A DNA stretch of 64,000 nucleotides, taken from contig CALYLW010000125.1 of NCBI GenBank assembly GCA_944989445.1, forward strand, positions 1,758,885-1,822,884, given 5' to 3'. The notes under the pieces were generated by a model. It was not told the DNA's origin and made no database searches. It was given only the letters and a program-made list of their open reading frames with translations. The translations under genes were made by a program, and so were the position numbers. Positions 57,718 through 64,000 of this stretch are shown one piece after another; position 1 is the first letter of the stretch; each line of letters starts with the position of its first letter. This stretch comes from Ampullaceana balthica. Taxonomy: Eukaryota; Mollusca; Gastropoda; Lymnaeidae.

Positions 57718-57990
57718 TCTCCCTTCTGACAAAACAAATGAATGACCCAGATTATCAATAAGACAATAATACAATTAAAAACATCGAACAATTCAGTAAA
57801 TGAATTCTAACACTGAATCTCCAAATGTCTTTCAAAGCACAGCACATCTTTATGTCTCTTTATCTGGGTATCTCTTTGGTGGCTTCTCCTGTCTCCCGTA
57901 TCTTGTTGTTGTTGCTGCTGACTTCGCTTAAGTATCATGTTTTGGTCGTTTACAAAAAAATTTTCTTGAACTCCACCACTTCTGACACCA
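57718..57990 (-). mobile_element. Short internal region between two LTRs (deletion derivative)
   Basis: On the minus strand: a primer site TGGTGTCAGAAGTGG (57990 downward), ~35 bases of leader, then ~235 bases matching the 3' internal end of the element at 61861-62097, closing with polypurine AGAAGGGAGA at 57727-57718. All of gag-pol is missing. The layout resembles a TRIM, but the two LTRs differ by roughly a tenth, so a recombined pair is more likely. Confidence 0.6.
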
Positions 57991-58291
57991 TGTGGTAGAT
58001 TATTATGGCTAGTCAAGAGACAAGTCTTTAACACACTGTGGTCTGGTAACAACTGTGTTTAATTCCTATATACAATTCACTGTGATCAACTGTACAATCA
58101 TTTGCCTAAGCAGCTCGAATGCAATCAACTACCATCCACCTCGGTTCCCTATTGAACCGTACATTTATAGCCAACTATTCTCTCAGTCCTTGACCAACAC
58201 GCACACAGTTCACCTCTCAAACCACGTGTTTCATACTTGGTCAAGTCATTGCATTCTCATACAATGTAAAGACAACAACACATCTCTCACA
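57991..58291 (-). repeat. Gypsy LTR, older variant
   Basis: 301 bp, minus strand TGTGAGAGATG...ATCTACCACA. Alignable over its full length to 57418-57717 but with many substitutions. Confidence 0.8.
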
Positions 58292-61200
58292 CTTTGGATG
58301 TAAAACACCGAAAAACATGAAGAAAAAAATGATACTCACTGTTCATACGTCTGAATCGCGAAAGTGGGAAAGCCGGGAATGGTACACTTTTTAAAAACTA
58401 TAAAGCTAAACCTAACCCTAACCCTAAATATCTGTAGCTAAACCTAACCATAACCCTAAAATTCTATAGCTAAACCTAACCCTGACAAATCCAGTTTGAA
58501 AATTTCAACTTCCTTTTTGAACAATTTTATACAAAAATTTATAAAACTTTCAACCGCAGTGCTACTGCACCCGGAATTTCAGGCGAAAAGAATTTGACGC
58601 CACGAATTTTCGCGGGCTGTTGTGCGCATCATAGCATATAGTGCCGCGTTTAACGAGTTTCATTCAACCCCACCCCCTTTCCTTTTCATTAATTGTTTAT
58701 AAAAATCCAAATGGGGAGGGTGACCCTCCCCATACCCCACCACTTTAATTCTCTATGACAAGTGACGCGTATGAAGACCAACAGACAAGATACATTGCAA
58801 GGGGAGGCAATCGAGTAAAATAAAAGGGCAAGGGGAGGTAATCAAGGAAAAACAAAAATGTAACTTGTGTATAGCAACCGTTACCTCGAAGTGACGTCAC
58901 AATCCCGGCCGCCATCTTGGCCACGGAAACGATAACCAGCCTTTTTTTTTAACAGAACATGTCTAGTATTACATTTGTTCGTCTATTAAAATGGAGAAAA
59001 ATATTAGTAAAATAAAATTGGAAGATACGAAAGAAATTATTTAAACTTTTAAAATTTAGTATTTATAGTAATTATGTTCATAAACTTCTAACATTATATC
59101 AATTATGTTCTTAAACTTCTGATATTACAGCAATAAACTGTATCAATCCTTATTGCCTCAATGGCAAATTTGTTCACATATCACCCCCCCCCCACTCAGA
59201 CTCCAACTGAGCCAATGAATTTGGACGCCCGTGGTGGAAAGATGATGCCTACTTTGTTGACATCCTTTCTCAGAAGATCCGGCTGATCAAAATAGTCAAT
59301 ACACTGACGTCACAAGAGCAAGTTATTGAAGTGTGTGATATGATGAATTTTATGAGTTTTATTTAAAACTAGTGTAAAAGCCTGCTGAAGCTGGCTAAAC
59401 GAAATCGGACAGAAGGGATAACAAAGAAATGTATGTAATACTTTAATAGAAAATAACATTTGGCTTATATTGTCAGTAATACAATACGATATGAAAATAA
59501 ATAACAAAGAGATATACGAAATCAGTGGCGTAAAAACGGGTTGGAATCGGGCAGTTGCCAAGGGAGCCAGCTCAAAAGGGCGCCACTAAATCTCTAATTT
59601 TTAAATGTGTATACATATGCACAAAGATAAGATTTTACGTCCATTTAGGTGGCTTTACGGAACACGTGTTCTGAAATGTCATTCCAGAAGAATAACCCAA
59701 ACGCCTTGGAAAATTTGACTAAGAGAGGTTGAAAGCCAAAAATCTTGGAGTTAAGGAGATCTAAAAGAAATCAGTCTTATGGAATTTTGCCGGGACCTAA
59801 CAATTAATTCGATATAGGGAAGTTCGACTTATTGAGTTCCGACTGTATTTCACTTTTATCCTCGATAACAAAAAATTGAATAATTAATTATATTTATAAA
59901 TATATTTCATTTAAACCATTATAATATGTTTATTATGTTTCTGGCCTTTGCGGGGCTTCTTATCATACACATGTCAATATGATTTTACAGTCATTCTTTT
60001 AAAAAGAAAAATCTTACTATCCCTGTCCCACTGTCGAGAGAGTAAAGTTGGGGAGGGCAGGGAAGGTGTCTCCTCTCACGGGCTTTTGTCAGTATGCCAA
60101 AGCAAGTTGGCTCCTTTCATATGAAACATCGCCGCCCCTCTTTCCTGTCAAGCCTTTTAGCCGCTATGGCTGTCCTCCCCTCTCAATATTGTAAATCTCC
60201 TTCTTACTACTTGACTCTTCATCTCACATACTTAACTCAAAGGCAGCTTTAATGCGAACAGTTCTTCTCTTTATTTATCATCACTTCTGGTTACTACATT
60301 TGTTCTCTCTCTCTACAACTCTCTCTCACTGCCTATGACTCTGGTCTGTGCATGTCTCCGGTCTGTTCATGTCTCTGGTCTGTGCATGGCTGACTTGTCT
60401 CCTACCGTCCTCTACTTATATTGCCGGCAAAAGGCATGCGGCCAACACCCGAGAACGAACCCCTAGTGTGAGCAATAAAATTCTGAGCCCTAATCCACGA
60501 ACAACTTAGATTACCTCCGATAGACCCTAATGACATCCGCTCCTATAGTTTCGTTCAATGGCAATAAAATTTCACTTCCTGTCTTAACAATGCTGACATT
60601 GTTCTACACCACCGTCTACCCCTAGTTTCTAACCACCCAACGTTCAGTACCTGGGGTGGGGGAAGGAAGAGGCCGGAATACTTTCATTTCCGGTCATTGT
60701 ATTATCGCATCATTACATTCCAGGTACGACCCTGACGTTCCTATCTAACGTCAGCTCACCTCTCAAATCTTTCCACCAAGGTTCTCAATTATCTCAACCC
60801 GGTTCCTCCACAATATCAACATTGCCCTTGATTAATCTGTGGCTATTACCCCAGTTTCCCTAACTCGAAAACTCCGTAAGTTGAATCCCCCCCCCCACCC
60901 CTTGAGTTCGACTTAGAAAGGTCCGACTGTATTAGCAACTCGCCAATACGCCAGCTAACAGAAGTGCTGAGCTGTAGTCGGTGGAGTGTTACTTAAATTT
61001 ACATTTAATTGTCTGTTTCTATCGTTATGTATGAGATATGACACATTTACAACTATTGTTCTTATTTATAATACATATTACTTCAAGTTTTGCTGTATTT
61101 TTTCTTAACGCAAAAATATCCCGTTTTATCCACCAATTTATTTGGTATTATTTAGTAAATAATAAACTGCAAATTAGTATTGTTCCTGTCTTAAGCATTT

Positions 61201-61376
61201 TTATATTCACGTTGTATGGCTGTCACTGTCAGACTACGTAATTATTGTTTGTCATAAAAAAAATAAAAGAAATTCAATATTTTTTTTTACAAATGAAAAA
61301 ATCGCAAAGCTGAAACTTGTCAATTTATCAAGGGCGTCAAAAATAAATTAGCCAAAGACGCCAAAAACCTAGTTAC
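58292..61376. other. Mixed repeat spacer
   Basis: No gene recognised. 58400-58487: telomere-like minisatellite. 58680-58960: short GC-rich repeats similar to those at 54400-54900. 59523: CAGTGGCGTAAAAACGGG, a hAT-type end without partner. 59800-59845 and 60880-60935: two direct copies of ...GTTCGACTT...CCGACTGTA, resembling a pogo-type terminus. 60100-60800: GC-richer block with minus-strand AATAAA near 60270, possibly an LTR, limits unknown. 60340-60391: three 18 bp units (CTCTGGTCTGTGCATGT). Confidence 0.5.
58400..58487. repeat. Interstitial telomere-like minisatellite
   Basis: Three units of ~33 bp, each with AGCTAAACCTAACCCTAA-type text. The CCCTAA core matches the animal telomere repeat complement. 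Confidence 0.7.
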
Positions 61377-61560
61377 TGTAATAGAACTACAAGTCTTTAA
61401 CACACTGTGTTCTGGTGGGTGGAGTCGGTCCATCTGACACCATGTAATAGATATGTCGTCAGTACTTCAAATGTTCTTGAGGTTCTTTACTTCTGACACC
61501 ATGTAATAGATATGGCGTCAGTACTTCAAATAGTCTTGAGGTCCAATACTTCTGACACCA
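61377..61560 (-). mobile_element. Gypsy leader and LTR fragments, rearranged
   Basis: 61377-61413 is a broken LTR start (TGTAATAGAAC, then AACACACTGTGTTCTG). At about 61414 it jumps to the gag start region (GGTGGGTGGAGTCGGTCCAT), followed by three 59 bp primer-site units (61435, 61494, 61553) leading to the LTR at 61561. The gag body is deleted. Confidence 0.7.
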
Positions 61561-61860
61561 TGTAATAGAACTTGTGGCTAGTCAAGAGACAAGTCTTAAC
61601 ACACTGTGTTCTGGTTAACAACTGTCTTTAATTACTATATACAATTAACTGTGATCAACTGTACAATCAACTACCTAAGCAGCTCGTATGCAATCCACCT
61701 GCAATCAACCCGGTTGCCTCTTGAACAGTACATTTATAGCCATCTATTCTCTCAGTCCTGGACCAGCACGCTTACAGTTCACCTTACAAACCACGTGTTT
61801 CATACTTGGTCAAGTCATTGCATTCTCATACAATGTAAACACTACAACACGTCTCTCACA
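61561..61860 (-). repeat. Gypsy LTR, 3' LTR of element 2
   Basis: 300 bp, minus strand TGTGAGAGACG...CTATTACA, preceded on its minus-strand 5' side by the polypurine tract at 61861-61870. Appears identical to 57418-57717, and the match continues into 61861-62097. Confidence 0.85.
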
Positions 61861-62143
61861 TCTCCCTTCTGACAAAACAAATGAATGACCCAGATTATCA
61901 ATAAGACAATAATACAATTAAAAACATCGAACAATTCAGTAAATGAATTCTAACACTGAATCTCCAAATGTCTTTCAAAGCACAGCACATCTTTATGTCT
62001 CTTTATCTGGGTATCTCTTTGGTGGCTTCTCCTGTCTCCCGTATCTTGTTGTTGTTGCTGCTGACTTCGCTTAAGTATCATGTTTTGGTCGTTTACAAAC
62101 ATGATCGTTGTCAAGGAACTCCTGCAAAGTTCTTTTAAAATAA

Positions 62144-62602
62144 TTATTCATTCAATCCTTTACCAGGATTGTTTGTTCCATCTCCGTCATCAACGATGAC
62201 TGAAGTTTTCTGACCTGTTGCTAACTGGGTGGACCCTTTCGCTCTCTGAGTTACGACGCTTGGGGATGACCCATTCGTACCGACGCTGGGAGCGTGTCCT
62301 TCTTGCTTTGTCTCTGGTGTGTCGAACTCACAATCACCCGTAACACATCTCCTATCACGAAATGCCTGTCTCAACATGTTGTTTCGTGGGTGTGTCACAC
62401 CATCGCAAGTCTTCACGATGCATGACTTTGGCGTCGTTGCTGCCGACAAGACGACCGCTGGCTGACACGAGCCTTTATGTTCTTTCTGTCTCGGTGCGTT
62501 GCTTAAACACTGAGAGTGTGTACCTCTGTTGATTATGTCTGATTTGACGTAATATTTCTTCTGCTGTTGAGACCACTGATGCTTCTTGCTTATTACGCCC
62601 AC
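62144..62602 (-). pseudogene. Gypsy integrase C-terminal region, fused after protease by deletion
   Basis: 152-codon frame. Residues near 45-75 (PAVVLSAATTPKSCIVKTCD then GVTHPRNNMLRQ) match the end of Gypsy integrases, where a short beta-rich block is followed by RRN--LR. The following ~80 residues are low-complexity, ending GDGTNNPGKGLNE. It begins immediately beyond the protease piece, so RT, RNase H and the integrase core (HHCC, DDE) have been deleted. Not functional. Confidence 0.65.
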
Positions 62603-62606
62603 GATT

Positions 62607-62933
62607 TTAATAAGATTCAGCTTTTGACAAGCTTGCAGACCAAGTATAGCCTTTGAGTGCGTCTTGACTATTTACTATTTGAAGCTCTAGCACCTCTGTC
62701 TTGTCTTTCACAGAGCATTTGATCGATGTTTTGCCTACAACAGGCAGTGTTTCCTCACTGTATGTAGTGAGCCTTGCTGTTAATTTCTGCATTATTCCTA
62801 TTCTTAGTTGACTAAACAATCTGTGTGGCAGAATGTTTACTTGTGCGCCCGTGTCCAGTTTGAATATCACTGGCCTCTGTTCAAGCGTAACGATTTCCCT
62901 CCATTCATCACTCGTTGCGTGTTGCGTGGACAC
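62607..62933 (-). pseudogene. Gypsy protease fragment, element 2
   Basis: 108 codons with KLDTGAQVNILPHRLFSQLR, the aspartic protease active-site motif DTG, and QIVNSQDALKGYTWSASL at the end, where a frameshift replaces the normal text seen in element 1. In element 1 the same region is continuous with gag; here a small sequence change near 62940 adds a stop between them. Confidence 0.7.
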
Positions 62934-62938
62934 ACTTC

Positions 62939-63790
62939 CTAGGTGATTCTTGATTCTTGATTATAGTTCAAGTGTTGTTTCAGTTGACGGTTGACAACTT
63001 TTACCCGTTTTGACTTGCATACAGCAGAAAAGTGATTCAATTTTACACAGTTGTGGCATAACTTCCCATAAGCAGGACATTTTCTAGGTTCATGGTTTTT
63101 TCCACAATGTTTGCATTTGCCTGCTTTTATGTGTGTACTTGACCTTACAGCTTGCTTGACAGGTTGACTTGTTGTCTTGTGCGTACTTGGTCTCTCATGT
63201 GCCTTTGAGTTCACAGCTTGCACATTCTTTTCTTTAATTAAAGCTTTGAGTTGCCATCCCGATGTTTCCGCCACTTTGCATACAATTTCAGCCTTGTTCA
63301 AATTCAGGTCTAATTCTCTCAGTAGTCTAGCCCTGAGATATTCATTATTTACTCCAGCCACAATTCTGTCCTTTATTAACGACTCTGTTAAATTTTCAAA
63401 TTCACAAGACTTTGCTTTAAGTTTAAGGTCTGTTATAAAAGAATCGAAACTTTCTCCCTCACCTCGCTTTCTGGAGAAAAACACGTGTCTCTCGACTGTC
63501 ACATTCTTTCTTGGCAAACAATAATTCTCAAATTTTCGTAATAAGCACTTCACTGAATGAAAATCTGTGTCACAATCGTCACATTCCTGTCCAGTCCATT
63601 TGAATGTATTGTACACTTCTACCGCTTCCTGGCCTATAACATGCAACAGTGTCATGCTCTGCACTTCTTTGCTTTTTGTGTCGAGTCCACTGGCTATCTT
63701 GTATATCTGGAAAGACTGCTTAAATCTCTTCCAGTTGGCAGCAATGTTTCCATGTAGCTCCAGTGGTTGTGGTGGGTGGAGTCGGTCCAT
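62939..63790 (-). CDS. gag: Gypsy gag, open over full length, element 2
   Basis: 283 codons beginning MDRLHPPQPLELHGNIAANW, just after the primer-site leader. Residues 1-110 are the capsid-like part (QSFQIYKIASGLDTKSKEVQ). Near the C-terminus two zinc knuckles are visible: CKHCGKNHEPRKC (C-x2-C-x3-H-x4-C, one residue short) and CHNCVKLNHFSAVC (canonical C-x2-C-x4-H-x4-C). It ends ESRIT at a stop that element 1 does not have at this position. Gag binds and packages the element's RNA. The open frame suggests this copy is younger than element 1 or is kept because gag works in trans. Confidence 0.8.
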   Translation of the reverse strand: MDRLHPPQPLELHGNIAANWKRFKQSFQIYKIASGLDTKSKEVQSMTLLHVIGQEAVEVYNTFKWTGQECDDCDTDFHSVKCLLRKFENYCLPRKNVTVERHVFFSRKRGEGESFDSFITDLKLKAKSCEFENLTESLIKDRIVAGVNNEYLRARLLRELDLNLNKAEIVCKVAETSGWQLKALIKEKNVQAVNSKAHERPSTHKTTSQPVKQAVRSSTHIKAGKCKHCGKNHEPRKCPAYGKLCHNCVKLNHFSAVCKSKRVKVVNRQLKQHLNYNQESRIT

Positions 63791-63917
63791 CTGACACCAT
63801 GTAATAGATATGTCGTCAGTACTTCAAATGTTCTTGAGGTTCTTTACTTCTGACACCATGTAATAGATATGGCGTCAGTACTTCAAATAGTCTTGAGGTC
63901 CAATACTTCTGACACCA
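63791..63917 (-). promoter_or_regulatory. Leader with three primer-binding-site units, element 2
   Basis: TGGTGTCAG on the minus strand adjoins the LTR (63917 downward) and repeats at 59 bp steps (about 63858 and 63799 downward). The last unit runs directly into the gag start codon at 63790. Confidence 0.75.
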
Positions 63918-64000
63918 TGTAATAGAACTTGTGGCTAGTCAAGAGACAAGTCTTAACACACTGTGTTCTGGTTAACAACTGTCTTTAATCACTATATACA
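63918..64000 (-). repeat. Gypsy 5' LTR of element 2, cut by the window edge
   Basis: Matches the first 83 bases (plus-strand reading) of the LTRs at 57418 and 61561, with one visible difference near 63990. The rest lies outside the window. Confidence 0.85.

Noticed and set aside
57463..57729. 88-residue plus-strand protein, identical at 61606-61872
   Set aside because: It is the antisense reading of the Gypsy LTR; identity reflects LTR duplication.
57418..58291. A true TRIM element
   Set aside because: The two LTRs differ at many sites while one equals an LTR 4 kb away, so recombination is the simpler account; kept only as a possibility.
63177..63794. Plus-strand frames opposite gag
   Set aside because: Shadows of the minus-strand gag, which has zinc knuckles and fits the element's orientation.

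Overview
The window is AT-rich invertebrate nuclear DNA. It has a GT-AG intron, SINE and LINE retrotransposons, Ty3/Gypsy, hAT, pogo/Tigger and Helitron elements, and no prokaryotic gene organisation. A gastropod mollusc is my best guess, from the style of the tRNA-headed SINE and the LINEs, but the phylum is not proven. Almost everything identifiable is transposable-element DNA. The only host-gene candidate is a pair of possible exons on the minus strand (15396-15512 and 12049-12261).

Layout. 1-4083: two head-to-tail Helitrons (family A), one complete and filled with tandem ~168 bp monomers. 4084-7165: a decayed hAT transposon whose C-terminal coding end is split by a ~1 kb Helitron (family D) that carries a tRNA-like pol III promoter. 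8228-9827: a decayed LINE whose last codons are split by a solo LTR with a 5 bp target duplication. 10127-10440: a GC-rich minisatellite. 12049-15512: the candidate host exons; between them, on the plus strand, lies a multicopy-type gene relic with an intact intron, a TATA box and a strong heat-shock-element array. 16955-17660: a GC-rich fragment, probably a LINE 5' end. 18788-19040: a foldback MITE. 19833-28246: Helitrons of families B and A, partly in duplicated flanks. 29741-32277: a Helitron A relic interrupted by a pogo/Tigger element, itself interrupted by a family C repeat. 33309-36297: a complete hAT copy with an 8 bp target duplication, containing a SINE. 38200-43523: hAT and Helitron relics. 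43546-43875: a MITE with perfect 21 bp inverted ends. 43876-48065: family C repeats, with a second Helitron D inserted in one. 48580-51275: a LINE 3' end containing a hAT element, which contains a MITE. 51417-52695: a degenerate ORF pair with a 33 bp, 14-unit in-frame minisatellite. 52834-54382: a second copy of the LINE. 55962-64000: a cluster of rearranged Ty3/Gypsy elements with shared LTRs and triplicated primer-binding-site leaders.

How the parts relate. Several insertions can be read precisely because empty sites or restored reading frames lie in the same window: hAT in LINE (48828-50922 against 54030-54050), Helitron D in family C (46818-47658 against about 44213 and 46427), solo LTR in LINE, Helitron D in hAT, and pogo in Helitron. 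The SINE at 35751-36034 ends in the same 3' tail as the LINE at 52834-54382, so the pair looks like parasite and replication partner. The most unusual item is the heat-shock-type promoter of the unclassified gene relic at 12961-14778.
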